Source: Henriciella sp. (GTDB taxonomy: Bacteria > Pseudomonadota > Alphaproteobacteria > Caulobacterales > Hyphomonadaceae). Taken from it: DNA of 64,000 nucleotides. The notes beneath the pieces were generated by a model. It ran no database searches. It was not told where the DNA came from and saw only the letters and a program-made list of their open reading frames with translations. Of the stretch, positions 7,640 through 14,157 are shown piece after piece. Within the stretch, counting starts at the first letter, position 1. Every line of letters starts with the position of its first letter. Made by a program: the position numbers and the translations under genes. Location: assembly GCA_002733705.1 (NCBI GenBank), contig NVWP01000001.1, positions 1 to 64,000 of the forward strand. Direction: 5' to 3'.

Positions 7640-8491
7640 CGGATCCACGACCTTGGTAATTCGGTGCGAACCAACCACCGGGATCCAGCCCCCCTCCACG
7701 TATTCCTCTCGATATTTTACCTCAACCCTCATCCGGATGCCTTCCGCAAGCGTCACGGGAAGCGTCTTGTCATGAATGGCGTCCAGAAAAGTCTGGTCCT
7801 TCATTAGGGCGCTGAACTCCAAACCATCTTTCGCAAATCGCCAGCGCCGAGGTTCCGGGACCAAGGTTGGCTTGATAAGAACCACATTCCACGTGTCAGT
7901 GATGGTCTGCGAATCTGCATCAGCCTCCGCCTCTGGGTCGGTCACCCATAAACCACTTCGAGCGGCAAATTCTTCTCTAGGGACTGTATTAATTGTGCCT
8001 CCGCCATAAGGCCTGATTATGTCGATTGATTTATAGGCGGGCTCTTCCTGCAGTGCGCCAAAAAACTCCATTTCGCGCTTTTGAAGATCGTTTGACTCCC
8101 TTAGAAGGCGGTTATTTTCCTCAAATATTTCCATTTGTTCAGGGGGAAGTTTCGGGTCATCAGACAGGAGATTTTCCATGCCAATAACTATAGCGGACGC
8201 GCTAATCAGCCCGCCAAGCGTGATAGCCGCTCGGCTAACCAGCGGATATTCAGACATGCCGCTCTTGAGATTTTCGCTAAACGTTTCTGTTTTTCGCAGG
8301 ACAAACTTAAAAATGTCGCTGCCATCTTCTACGCCAGCTAACCCCACTTCCATATGACTGCCTGGGGCTACAACGTCGCCAGCAGCCTTTAAAACTTCGA
8401 TATAAGCCGTAAGCGCACGGACCACATTTGCCGCATCAGGTATTTGACCGTCTACGATTTCGAACCGCAACGTTACATCAGCCTCAGCCAT
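7583..8491 (-). CDS. 302-aa cargo protein of transposon 1, unknown function
   Basis: The N-terminal part (about 1-75) is soluble, with a repeat of the form HMEVGLAGVEDGSDIFKFVL. A short hydrophobic segment follows (AAITLGGLISASAIVIG, about 87-103), then a coiled-coil stretch (QMEIFEENNRLLRESNDLQKR, about 118-138), and a C-terminal beta domain with RRWRFAKDGLEFSALMKD. That last part resembles a widespread uncharacterised bacterial protein often found on mobile DNA. The gene looks more A/T-rich than the phage genes around it, consistent with separate origin. A defence or membrane-sensing role is only a guess. Confidence 0.6.
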   Translation of the reverse strand: MAEADVTLRFEIVDGQIPDAANVVRALTAYIEVLKAAGDVVAPGSHMEVGLAGVEDGSDIFKFVLRKTETFSENLKSGMSEYPLVSRAAITLGGLISASAIVIGMENLLSDDPKLPPEQMEIFEENNRLLRESNDLQKREMEFFGALQEEPAYKSIDIIRPYGGGTINTVPREEFAARSGLWVTDPEAEADADSQTITDTWNVVLIKPTLVPEPRRWRFAKDGLEFSALMKDQTFLDAIHDKTLPVTLAEGIRMRVEVKYREEYVEGGWIPVVGSHRITKVVDPLPPGTTPPLFARPDPPKE

Positions 8492-8565
8492 TCACCGCCC
8501 CAAAAGGCGAAAACTATGCCGCGCTTAAGGACGAGTCAATTACCTATGCGAAGGGGATACACCCC

Positions 8566-8573
8566 AATTTTTG
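8566..8573. repeat. 8-bp target duplication, right copy (transposon 1)
   Basis: AATTTTTG is identical to 6344-6351. Confidence 0.9.
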
Positions 8574-8585
8574 CAATAAAGTCGG

Positions 8586-8726
8586 CTAGTCCCAGAGTTT
8601 GCCGTCGCCCGCCAAAAGGTCATCCATTGCGGAATTGCGTCTTGCCCTATCTTCGGACTGAACAACCATGGCCACGCCAGACAAGGCAAGCACAGCCAGA
8701 AATACAACAAAAAGCACAATTTCCAT
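8586..8726 (-). CDS. single-helix small membrane protein (46 aa)
   Basis: ATG at 8726 (minus) is preceded by GGGAGAGTGAAG, a good ribosome-binding site. The product starts MEIVLFVVFLAVLALSGVAM, one N-terminal membrane helix, and then a charged tail ending in GDGKLWD. It belongs to the phage, since it lies outside the target duplication of transposon 1. Function unknown. Confidence 0.5.
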   Translation of the reverse strand: MEIVLFVVFLAVLALSGVAMVVQSEDRARRNSAMDDLLAGDGKLWD

Positions 8727-8797
8727 CTTCACTCTCCCTGAGAGGCATGCTGCGGGCGGGACGGGCCCTCAGAAAGCAGCCCCCGCCTAAGTGTAGT

Positions 8798-8874
8798 TGG
8801 TGCGAACATCTGGATTCGAACCAGAACTGGCGGGAGTTTAACACCCGTGCCTCTGCCGATTGGGCTATGTTCGC
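8798..8874 (-). tRNA. phage tRNA with ambiguous anticodon (TAA or GTT)
   Basis: The minus strand folds as a complete 77-nt tRNA: acceptor GCGAACA/TGTTCGC, D arm with GCC/GGC, T arm TCTGG-TTCGAAT-CCAGA, and encoded ACCA. The anticodon arm is irregular. With a 7-nt loop (GTTAAAC) the anticodon is TAA (Leu), but the closing pair is T-T and the variable loop has only 5 nt, unlike tRNA-Leu. With a 9-nt loop a GTT (Asn)-like triplet is presented. It may be a degraded or specialised phage tRNA. Confidence 0.8.
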
Positions 8875-8899
8875 GTTTGCTGCGGTGACCGGCCATGAA

Positions 8900-8943
8900 G
8901 CCCGCATTTCCCAAACGGACGCTCTAGAAACGTCTATGCGGGC
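8900..8943. other. 44-nt hairpin in the tRNA to promoter gap
   Basis: An 8-bp perfect stem (GCCCGCAT and ATGCGGGC) encloses a loop that contains GACG and CGTC; flanking GGCC copies can extend it. It lies between the tRNA and the promoter at 8996. It could be a terminator or a small structured RNA; it does not fold as a tRNA. Confidence 0.35.
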
Positions 8944-8995
8944 CACGCGGCCAAAGCACCAGTTAGCAGGCAGGAGCCTCTTGCCGCCGCAGCAC

Positions 8996-9024
8996 TTCAC
9001 ACCCTACCGGATTCAGGCTATGTT
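8996..9024 (+). promoter_or_regulatory. sigma70-like promoter, copy 1 of a repeated promoter
   Basis: TTCACA (8996-9001), a 17-bp spacer, then TATGTT (9019-9024), followed by CGCAAG. The block from TTCACACCCTACC to TATGTTCGCAAG recurs at 12030-12064 with the same spacing. The repeat of both hexamers with diverged spacer sequence supports promoter function. Confidence 0.6.
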
Positions 9025-9034
9025 CGCAAGCCAT

Positions 9035-9247
9035 ATGGACCAAGCCGCACTTGATAAAGCCGCCGAGGCAATCCGCGAATTGCTGCACTGGCAGGCGTTC
9101 AAGATCGCGCATGAGAAGGTTGATGGAGATTGGGCGCTTGCGGCTGCGACTTATGCGGTGAAGGCCTATCTGGAAGAAGCGGGTGACCAGCCGTCCCGCG
9201 ACACTGTTACGCCGTGCCGGGTATTTCAAGACGCGCGGCCTGTTTAG
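9035..9247 (+). CDS. phage hypothetical protein (70 aa)
   Basis: ATG at 9035 lies only 10 bp after the -10 element of the repeated promoter, so the message would have almost no leader. The product is a helical soluble protein (MDQAALDKAAEAIREL...). The frame is open far upstream, but the promoter position favours this start. Transposon 2 begins 17 bp after its stop. Function unknown. Confidence 0.5.
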   Translation: MDQAALDKAAEAIRELLHWQAFKIAHEKVDGDWALAAATYAVKAYLEEAGDQPSRDTVTPCRVFQDARPV

Positions 9248-9256
9248 TTCTGGACT

Positions 9257-9264
9257 AAGCGGCC
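9257..9264. repeat. 8-bp target duplication, left copy (transposon 2)
   Basis: AAGCGGCC is repeated at 11852-11859 directly after the right inverted repeat. Confidence 0.9.
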
Positions 9265-9327
9265 GGACATTGTGTATTTGACAAACCCACCGATTAAGAG
9301 GTAGTGTCAGGGCATAGGAGAAAACCC

Positions 9328-10284
9328 ATGTCCATTCTGTCCAAGCCATACTTCCACGATGAGAAAGCAGCGTTCGAGCACGTTGAGTCCATCCTGTGGG
9401 CTGACGGCCCGGAGTGCCCACACTGCGGTGGACTGGAACGCGCCTACAAGCTGGAAGGCGTGCACACTAAAGCGAGTCGCAAAAACCCGGAAGGCAAGGA
9501 GCGTCACGGCCTCTGGAAGTGCGGTCACTGCCGCAAGCAGTTCACCGTTCGCAAAGGCACGATCTTTGAAGAAAGCCACCTTCCTATGACGAAGTGGCTG
9601 CAAGCCATCTATCTCATGGTCTCCAGCAAGAAGGGCATCAGCGCCCATCAGCTGCACCGTGTTCTGGAGGTCCAGTACAAGACCGCTTGGTTCCTCGCGC
9701 ACCGTATCCGTGAAGCCATGCGTGAAGGCGCGCTGGTCCCGTTCGGTCGCGGCGGCGGTGGTGTCGAAGTTGATGAGACGTTCTTCGGCACGGAGCCGGG
9801 CGCAGTCAAAAAGGCCGGCGTGCATCACAAGATGAAAGTGCTGACGCTGGTGGACCGTGACAGCAAACAGGCTCGCAGCATCGTGATTGATGACCTCAAG
9901 CCGTCCACGATTGCGCCGCTGGTGCAGGGCAACGTCGCCAAGGAAGCTCGCCTTCTGACGGACCAAGCCCGCCACTACCGCTTCGCTGCCAGCGCCTTTG
10001 AGGGCGGTCATGGTTACGTGAACCATTCTGACGGCGAATACGTGAACTGGACGGACCCGACGATCCACACCCAGACGGTCGAGAACTATTACAGCGTGTT
10101 CAAGCGTGGCATGAAAGGCACCTACCAGCACTGTGCCAAGCACCACCTGCACCGCTATCTGGCAGAGTTCGATTTCCGCTATAACCACCGTTCCGCGAAC
10201 GGCGTTGAAGATGGAGAACGTGCTGTGCTTGCCCTGCGCGGCGTGAAGGGCAAGCGCCTCACGTACAGGGGATCTGACCTCTAA
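9328..10284 (+). CDS. IS1595-family transposase of transposon 2
   Basis: ATG at 9328 has AGGAG seven bases upstream; the in-frame upstream start at 9304 has none. The 318-residue protein has a zinc ribbon (CPHC at 30-33, CGHC at 65-68), a helix-turn-helix (ISAHQLHRVLEVQYKTAWF), and DDE/N motifs: EVDETFFG with D149, LTDQARHY, and ENYYSVFKRGMKG. It is only distantly related to the transposase of transposon 1. Intact. Confidence 0.93.
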   Translation: MSILSKPYFHDEKAAFEHVESILWADGPECPHCGGLERAYKLEGVHTKASRKNPEGKERHGLWKCGHCRKQFTVRKGTIFEESHLPMTKWLQAIYLMVSSKKGISAHQLHRVLEVQYKTAWFLAHRIREAMREGALVPFGRGGGGVEVDETFFGTEPGAVKKAGVHHKMKVLTLVDRDSKQARSIVIDDLKPSTIAPLVQGNVAKEARLLTDQARHYRFAASAFEGGHGYVNHSDGEYVNWTDPTIHTQTVENYYSVFKRGMKGTYQHCAKHHLHRYLAEFDFRYNHRSANGVEDGERAVLALRGVKGKRLTYRGSDL

Positions 10285-10361
10285 AAAAGGTTACAAAATG
10301 TAACCCGAATCGGCGATTTTCCCTTGTGTCAACCCCCGGTTCGAATTACCTTACGGGTAAC

Positions 10362-10435
10362 TCCCGCGACCCGAATCCACCGCTTATTGCGGTGGAACCG
10401 CCACAAGGCGACGGCTTAGGCCTAGGGTCGCGGGA
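10362..10435. other. nested hairpin structure between convergent genes in transposon 2
   Basis: An 11-bp outer stem (TCCCGCGACCC at 10362-10372 and GGGTCGCGGGA at 10425-10435) encloses CCACCGC-TTATT-GCGGTGG (10377-10395) and a small GCC-ACAA-GGC hairpin. A further TTACC/GGTAA hairpin lies just upstream. The block separates the transposase gene from the convergent DUF3800 gene. It may be a bidirectional terminator or a structured RNA. Confidence 0.5.
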
Positions 10436-10437
10436 CG

Positions 10438-11175
10438 CTATCTCAATCTTCTGTGCCATATTGTAAATTTGCCACTGATTGTCGTGTCGGTCATTGGGTG
10501 TTGTATATTCGCTCGCCCAAGAATGTAGTCTGACAGATCGCATTTTGGTGGTGAGGCATTCTCTGCTTCATGGTGTCCGTTGATGCGATACGCGGCAGCA
10601 CCTAGAAGCACGTCGACGAGCTGCAGGGGCAGTGTTCTCTTTGAATTTTGCATGTGAAGGCGTCGAAACGGCCAATCCCGTCGTGCATTCTTTTTGTGAG
10701 CGCCTCGGTTCAGAATAAGTCGGGTTTCCTGCGCCGTCTGGGGCGACGTTCGATGGTCTGGATATACGTGAAAGAGGTAGTTCGGATATAGCCGCCAGCA
10801 TTTCAGGGCGAGCTGATACAGTTCCTTGTTGAAACCAAGTTCGCCAGATCCCTCGTTGTACTGATGCTCATTGCGTTGATGCATATCAACGACGACCACG
10901 TGGAAATGCATGGGGCACATCCAGGTTGGGCAATCAAAGAATAAGTCCGCAAATGCCCTATAAGTGTCGATATGGGACCGGCTAACCCGTCCCCATTTCA
11001 TTTCAGAGTTTATCTGTCCATCGTCCCGGACTTTCTGTATCATTGCATTGAGCGATGGTGTGAAGCGGGACTCAATCGTGAGCGCACCTAATAGCAGGTA
11101 GCGATGCTTGGTCTGGCTGGACTCGTCTATAAACACATCTGCCAGTGGGAACTGTTTGTCCGAAGAAGGCTGCAT
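10438..11175 (-). CDS. DUF3800 cargo protein of transposon 2
   Basis: The 245-residue product has the DUF3800 opening VFIDESSQTKHRYLLLGALTI, a middle with HVYPDHRTS, and the late LQLVDVLLGAAAYRING stretch. DUF3800 proteins have an acidic-residue core thought to be RNase H-like and are common on mobile elements; enzymatic activity is not established to my knowledge. The ATG at 11175 is chosen over GTG at 11193. The start region lies head to head with the 54-aa gene at 11178. Confidence 0.8.
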   Translation of the reverse strand: MQPSSDKQFPLADVFIDESSQTKHRYLLLGALTIESRFTPSLNAMIQKVRDDGQINSEMKWGRVSRSHIDTYRAFADLFFDCPTWMCPMHFHVVVVDMHQRNEHQYNEGSGELGFNKELYQLALKCWRLYPNYLFHVYPDHRTSPQTAQETRLILNRGAHKKNARRDWPFRRLHMQNSKRTLPLQLVDVLLGAAAYRINGHHEAENASPPKCDLSDYILGRANIQHPMTDTTISGKFTIWHRRLR

Positions 11176-11177
11176 CC

Positions 11178-11342
11178 ATGACTGATAAATCACAGCTAGA
11201 GAAATTCAAAGAGGCCGCCCGTGAAGCGGAGTGCGACACGGATGAAAAGGCGTTTGAAGAAGCGTTGAAGAAGGTGGCGAAGTCTAAGCCCGAAAGCGAC
11301 GAACTAGACAAAGAGCGCAAATCAGATAAGTATCAAAAATAG
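11178..11342 (+). CDS. small acidic cargo protein of transposon 2 (54 aa)
   Basis: GAAGG lies 8 nt before the ATG at 11178. The product (MTDKSQLEKFKEAAREAECD...) is highly charged and helical, with DEKAFEEALKKVAKS. The AFE block resembles LDAFERAIRSM of the small protein in transposon 1, suggesting related accessory proteins of IS1595-type elements. It is divergent from the DUF3800 gene, with starts only 2 bp apart. Confidence 0.6.
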   Translation: MTDKSQLEKFKEAAREAECDTDEKAFEEALKKVAKSKPESDELDKERKSDKYQK

Positions 11343-11362
11343 ATATTTATTTGAGGCGCATT

Positions 11363-11488
11363 ATGGCCCGCTTCTTTCTGTTAAACCCCGTCACCGACTG
11401 GCTTGTCCGCTTGGCGCTTTCTGTTCGCCGCGCGCAAATCGACGCTACTGGGATTTATGATGTTGAAGCCAAGTATGAGCGCGGGTGA
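11363..11488 (+). CDS. 41-aa ORF in transposon 2
   Basis: GAGG lies 7 nt before ATG at 11363. The product begins MARFFLLNPVTDWLVRLALS, a possible amphipathic or membrane helix, and ends YDVEAKYERG. It overlaps the end of the convergent 112-aa gene by 44 bp. Coding status is supported only by the ribosome-binding site and position. Confidence 0.35.
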   Translation: MARFFLLNPVTDWLVRLALSVRRAQIDATGIYDVEAKYERG

Positions 11489-11783
11489 ACTCACCGAAGC
11501 CCATGAACTCGGCTCCCAACTCCATGACGAAATAAGAGTCCCGGCTATTCAGCCCTTGGCAGCGGTCTAGATCGTGCCCGATAAACTGGGGCGCTTTGTG
11601 AGTTTGTATCAAGAAGCCACTCACGATGGCGTCGGTTGAGCGAAACGCTACATGAGGCGCTTCCTTCGACGCTCTTGCCAGCGTTTCAATTACCTGCGGC
11701 AAGTCCTCTTGTATGCGAGGCATAGCTGAATCCTTGCTCAGATAGATGAGCACGAGAAGATTATAGGTTTTTCGCTCTGACAT
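11445..11783 (-). CDS. 112-aa cargo protein of transposon 2
   Basis: GGAG lies about 5 nt before the ATG at 11783 (minus). The product is soluble, with IYLSKDSAMPRIQEDLPQVI at the start and ELGAEFMGFGEFTRAHTWLQ at the end. Not a recognised family, although the W-x-WLQ-like ending is reminiscent of other short proteins on IS-type elements. Its start lies 68 bp inside the right end of the transposon. Confidence 0.5.
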   Translation of the reverse strand: MSERKTYNLLVLIYLSKDSAMPRIQEDLPQVIETLARASKEAPHVAFRSTDAIVSGFLIQTHKAPQFIGHDLDRCQGLNSRDSYFVMELGAEFMGFGEFTRAHTWLQHHKSQ

Positions 11784-11851
11784 GACCGCTCCACAATTTG
11801 GCGTGGAGTAACTATCCCGATTCTGCCGGGTTTATCAAATACACAATGTCC

Positions 11852-11859
11852 AAGCGGCC
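11852..11859. repeat. 8-bp target duplication, right copy (transposon 2)
   Basis: AAGCGGCC is identical to 9257-9264. Confidence 0.9.
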
Positions 11860-12029
11860 AGATGGCGCCCACGACAATGAACAGGCAAACCTGTCGTGGC
11901 TGAAACTTTTTGCTGCTGGCAGGGCGCGCGGATAAGCCTGCATCTCTTCGGCCCTCGCTAGCAGGGCTTACTATACTAACGGGCGATCAACCCCGCAGTG
12001 TGTGAGGACGCTTTCTCACCTCAGCAGCC

Positions 12030-12058
12030 TTCACACCCTACCCTGTTCGGTGTATGTT
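12030..12058 (+). promoter_or_regulatory. sigma70-like promoter, copy 2 of a repeated promoter
   Basis: TTCACA (12030-12035), a 17-bp spacer and TATGTT (12053-12058) match the promoter at 8996-9024, including CCCTACC after the -35 and CGCAAG after the -10. A ribosome-binding site (GAGAGGTGAAGG) and ATG at 12082 follow. Confidence 0.65.
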
Positions 12059-12081
12059 CGCAAGGGAAAGAGAGGTGAAGG

Positions 12082-12405
12082 ATGGCTGCCTTTGATGGGC
12101 TGAATGTAATTGATCCCGCCAGCTTTGCGGTCTTTCGCTCTGCGCTCGACACTCAAACGGTCAATGTTGCGACAAAGACCCGCGACGATGGAATCAAGCA
12201 GGCGCTGCGAGAATGCGGCCTTGATGCAGAAGACCTTCCTGCATTGATGGCGCGCCTATCGAGAAGCGAGCAGGGGCCGAACACCATAATTTCAATCGAC
12301 GGCGTACAAGCGATCGAGCTTCACCCTCTACGGTTTACATACGAGGAAGAAGGCGACCGATACATTATGAAGATCACGCAACCATATCGCCGCCTGTCCG
12401 CATGA
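12082..12405 (+). CDS. phage hypothetical protein (107 aa)
   Basis: Not recognised. The ATG at 12082 has AGGTGAAGG directly upstream and a clear promoter at 12030. The protein is soluble, with a helical first half and a beta-rich end (ITQPYRRLSA). The stop overlaps the next start as ATGA. Its promoter is shared in sequence with that of the 70-aa gene at 9035, so the two may be co-regulated. Confidence 0.65.
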   Translation: MAAFDGLNVIDPASFAVFRSALDTQTVNVATKTRDDGIKQALRECGLDAEDLPALMARLSRSEQGPNTIISIDGVQAIELHPLRFTYEEEGDRYIMKITQPYRRLSA

Positions 12406-12623
12406 CCGACGCCGACCTCGAAGAAGCCCTAGACCTCAAGTTCCGCCAGACCCCCAACAGCGTCCGCCGGCTCTTTGCCTCAAAGCTCCCTGATGATCGA
12501 GACAAAGCCACAGCAGCCCTTGCAAGGCTCGCGATGGAAGCCATCAGGGAACAGTCCGAACGGGACGCAAGGACGGAAAGGCCAGCGGCTCCGAGTGTGG
12601 GGTGGGAGAAGCGTGAACCCTAG
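12402..12623 (+). CDS. phage hypothetical protein (73 aa)
   Basis: Not recognised. It is coupled to the 107-aa gene by ATGA. The sequence is charged and helical (MTDADLEEALDLKFRQ...) without membrane segments or cysteines. It ends 4 bp into the convergent ORF at 12620. Confidence 0.55.
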   Translation: MTDADLEEALDLKFRQTPNSVRRLFASKLPDDRDKATAALARLAMEAIREQSERDARTERPAAPSVGWEKREP

Positions 12624-12814
12624 TCGCCTCGCCTGCTATCTGGCTCCACTCTGGCATTCTGATCCCCCCAAGGATTTCGTGTGTCTCCGGTCAAATACGT
12701 ATCAACCACAACACGAGTAGGGGTGTCACCTGAATTACCAAGCATCCTCAAAAACCGAAGGGTTTCACTCTCTTCGGCTTGTTTCCCCGCTAAGGCCTCA
12801 ATCAATTCATTCAT
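12620..12814 (-). CDS. hypothetical small protein (64 aa)
   Basis: Chosen start is ATG at 12814 (minus), with AGGGAAG upstream. The product begins MNELIEALAGKQAEESETLR, helical and acidic. The frame continues upstream to another ATG at 12859 without a ribosome-binding site. Convergent with the 73-aa gene. Coding status is uncertain. Confidence 0.4.
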   Translation of the reverse strand: MNELIEALAGKQAEESETLRFLRMLGNSGDTPTRVVVDTYLTGDTRNPWGDQNARVEPDSRRGD

Positions 12815-13006
12815 AGCCAACTTCCCTGAAAGCCACACAGGATGTAGCACGATTTTCACAAATGAGAATCGGGTGGATGCGATTAATTTAGCGCATATCT
12901 ACCAAAACGATGTGCCTCACATCACATTTGCGGACTTTGCGCCATAATGCCGCAATACCTAGCCATAGCCACCGCTGTCATTCTGACGCTGGTGTCTGTG
13001 ATCGGG

Positions 13007-13177
13007 TCAGCGCCGTTTTAGCACCTTCTCATTCTGTCTCTGGAAGCGCTTTGTCTCGGCTTTGAAGTTCTCGCGCGCGACCTCCAGTCGTTGCCGAACG
13101 ATCCGTCGGATATCTGCCATATTCCAGACCATGCATTCTGCACAGCCGTCATGTGGGTTCTCGCGATCATCGGTCAT
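13007..13177 (-). CDS. last gene of the late operon, 56-aa charged protein
   Basis: The ATG overlaps the stop of the holin-like gene as ATGA (13174-13177), so it is translationally coupled. The product begins MTDDRENPHDGCAECMVWNM and continues as a basic helix (RRIVRQRLEVARENFKAE). The C-x-x-C pair could bind metal. Position suggests a role in lysis or a late accessory function; no family recognised. Confidence 0.6.
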   Translation of the reverse strand: MTDDRENPHDGCAECMVWNMADIRRIVRQRLEVARENFKAETKRFQRQNEKVLKRR

Positions 13178-13506
13178 TGGTGCGCCTCCATCAACCGGCG
13201 CAATTCCTTGATGTCCGTTGCGATTGCGCGGGTGGCTTCTGTCGATTCCCGCATGGCCTTCGCGCCGTCCTCAAGAACGTTTAGCGTCTCCATCTGTTGC
13301 CTGACGTCTTCACGGGCCGACTCTGCCTGATCCTTGAAGATGCTGTTCACGCGCTCCGAGAGTTCGCGGATTGTGACATTGCGCTGGCTGATGGACTCTA
13401 TCAGATCCTTGCGCTCCTTGTTGAGAAACCAGCAAACCACTGCCAGAATCCCCGCTGGCCCCTGCTCTATGGCCCAGCTGAATAGGGTGATTTGCTCCGG
13501 CGTCAT
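13174..13506 (-). CDS. holin-like membrane protein with coiled coil
   Basis: The 110-residue protein has one N-terminal membrane helix (GPAGILAVVCWFL, about 16-28), then a long heptad-rich region (KERKDLIESISQRNVTIREL to the end). It lies directly after the spanin pair and is coupled to it by ATGA, so it is the best holin candidate of the lysis cassette. One helix would make it a class III-type holin; it could instead be another lysis accessory protein. Confidence 0.55.
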   Translation of the reverse strand: MTPEQITLFSWAIEQGPAGILAVVCWFLNKERKDLIESISQRNVTIRELSERVNSIFKDQAESAREDVRQQMETLNVLEDGAKAMRESTEATRAIATDIKELRRLMEAHQ

Positions 13507-13817
13507 GGCTCCCCCTCACAGTCCCCATTGATCCGGCAGCGGATTGTCTCCTCCAGACCGTCGATGTAGGCTGTCACTTCGCCGTCATAGGCCAGCATGC
13601 GCCGCAAGTTCGTTGCGAGGACATTTGCATCTTCGCCGTCATAAAGACCCGGCGCGGACGGCCTTTGCAGCGCGCTTTCCGGTACCGGCTCCGGGCGGAC
13701 CTCAACGAACTCAGTTACCGTGACGGGTTCTGTAGGCGGACAGATCGCCTCGGAGCCCGTCTGACACCCGGTCAGTAGAAGTGCAGCCAGCATAGCCGTC
13801 GATAGAGAGAGCTTCAT
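13503..13817 (-). CDS. outer-membrane spanin-like lipoprotein (Rz1 analogue)
   Basis: The chosen ATG at 13817 gives a signal peptide (MKLSLSTAMLAALLLTGC) with lipobox LTGC, so the mature protein is lipidated at Cys18 and then has a P-rich stretch (EVRPEPVPESALQRPSAP). The first 107 bp are embedded out of frame in the 3' end of the inner-membrane spanin gene, the classic overlapped Rz/Rz1 arrangement. At 104 aa it is longer than lambda Rz1. It would fuse inner and outer membranes in the last step of lysis. Confidence 0.75.
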   Translation of the reverse strand: MKLSLSTAMLAALLLTGCQTGSEAICPPTEPVTVTEFVEVRPEPVPESALQRPSAPGLYDGEDANVLATNLRRMLAYDGEVTAYIDGLEETIRCRINGDCEGEP

Positions 13818-14157
13818 CGATACGCCTTTCCGCGTCTCTGCGGGCACGCTCGGCCCGTTGGTTGGCTTCGGTGACCTTGCGGTCAAGAGCTTCGTTTTCG
13901 GCGCGCTCTACAGCCTGCCGGGCTTCCAGCTCGGCACGCTTCTCTGCCTCTTCCTTGCGGATGTCCTCTATCTGGTCCTCTCGCGCCTTCTGGGCGGCCT
14001 CGCGGGCTGTGGCGCACTCTGAGGCCGCTTTCTCGAAGCCACGCTCATACGCGGCTGATTTTGTGCTTGAGAGCCAGATATTAAAGCCGATGACGAGAAG
14101 CAGCGCGATACCGGCGCCAGCGAGGGGCTTCCAGTAGCGGAGAGCGAGGGCGGTCAT
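13711..14157 (-). CDS. inner-membrane spanin (Rz analogue)
   Basis: The 148-residue product has a single N-terminal anchor (PLAGAGIALLLVIGFNIWL, about 11-29) followed by a long charged coiled coil (EKAASECATAREAAQKAR and onward to about residue 115). This is the normal i-spanin layout. It is coupled to the endolysin by ATGA at 14154-14157 and overlaps the lipoprotein gene in another frame. Confidence 0.8.
   Translation of the reverse strand: MTALALRYWKPLAGAGIALLLVIGFNIWLSSTKSAAYERGFEKAASECATAREAAQKAREDQIEDIRKEEAEKRAELEARQAVERAENEALDRKVTEANQRAERARRDAERRIDEALSIDGYAGCTSTDRVSDGLRGDLSAYRTRHGN

Larger units (their letters stand above)
6352..8565. mobile_element. IS1595-family cargo transposon 1 (2,214 bp)
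   Basis: The left end reads GGGGTGTATCCCCTTTACAT and the complement of the right end reads GGGGTGTATCCCCTTCGCAT; similarity continues to GTAATT, about 22 of 25 bp. AATTTTTG flanks both ends directly. Inside are an IS1595-type transposase and three further ORFs: a 55-aa acidic protein, a two-helix membrane protein and a 302-aa unknown. Intact ends and target duplication imply a recent insertion and possible mobility. Confidence 0.93.
9265..11851. mobile_element. IS1595-family cargo transposon 2 (2,587 bp)
   Basis: Left end GGACATTGTGTATTTGACAA and complemented right end GGACATTGTGTATTTGATAA match at 23 of 24 bp over the inverted repeat, ending in AAACCC. Direct AAGCGGCC duplications flank it. 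It carries an IS1595-type transposase, a DUF3800 gene, a small acidic protein, a 41-aa ORF and a 112-aa ORF, plus a structured intergenic hairpin. Ends differ completely from transposon 1, so it is an independent element. Confidence 0.93.

Noticed and set aside
8900..8943. Second tRNA next to the phage tRNA
   Set aside because: The paired ends look like an acceptor stem, but no T arm or anticodon arm can be folded between them.
12947..13021. 24-aa plus-strand hydrophobic ORF (MPQYLAIATAVILTLVSV...)
   Set aside because: No ribosome-binding site, and it overlaps the coupled 56-aa minus gene end.
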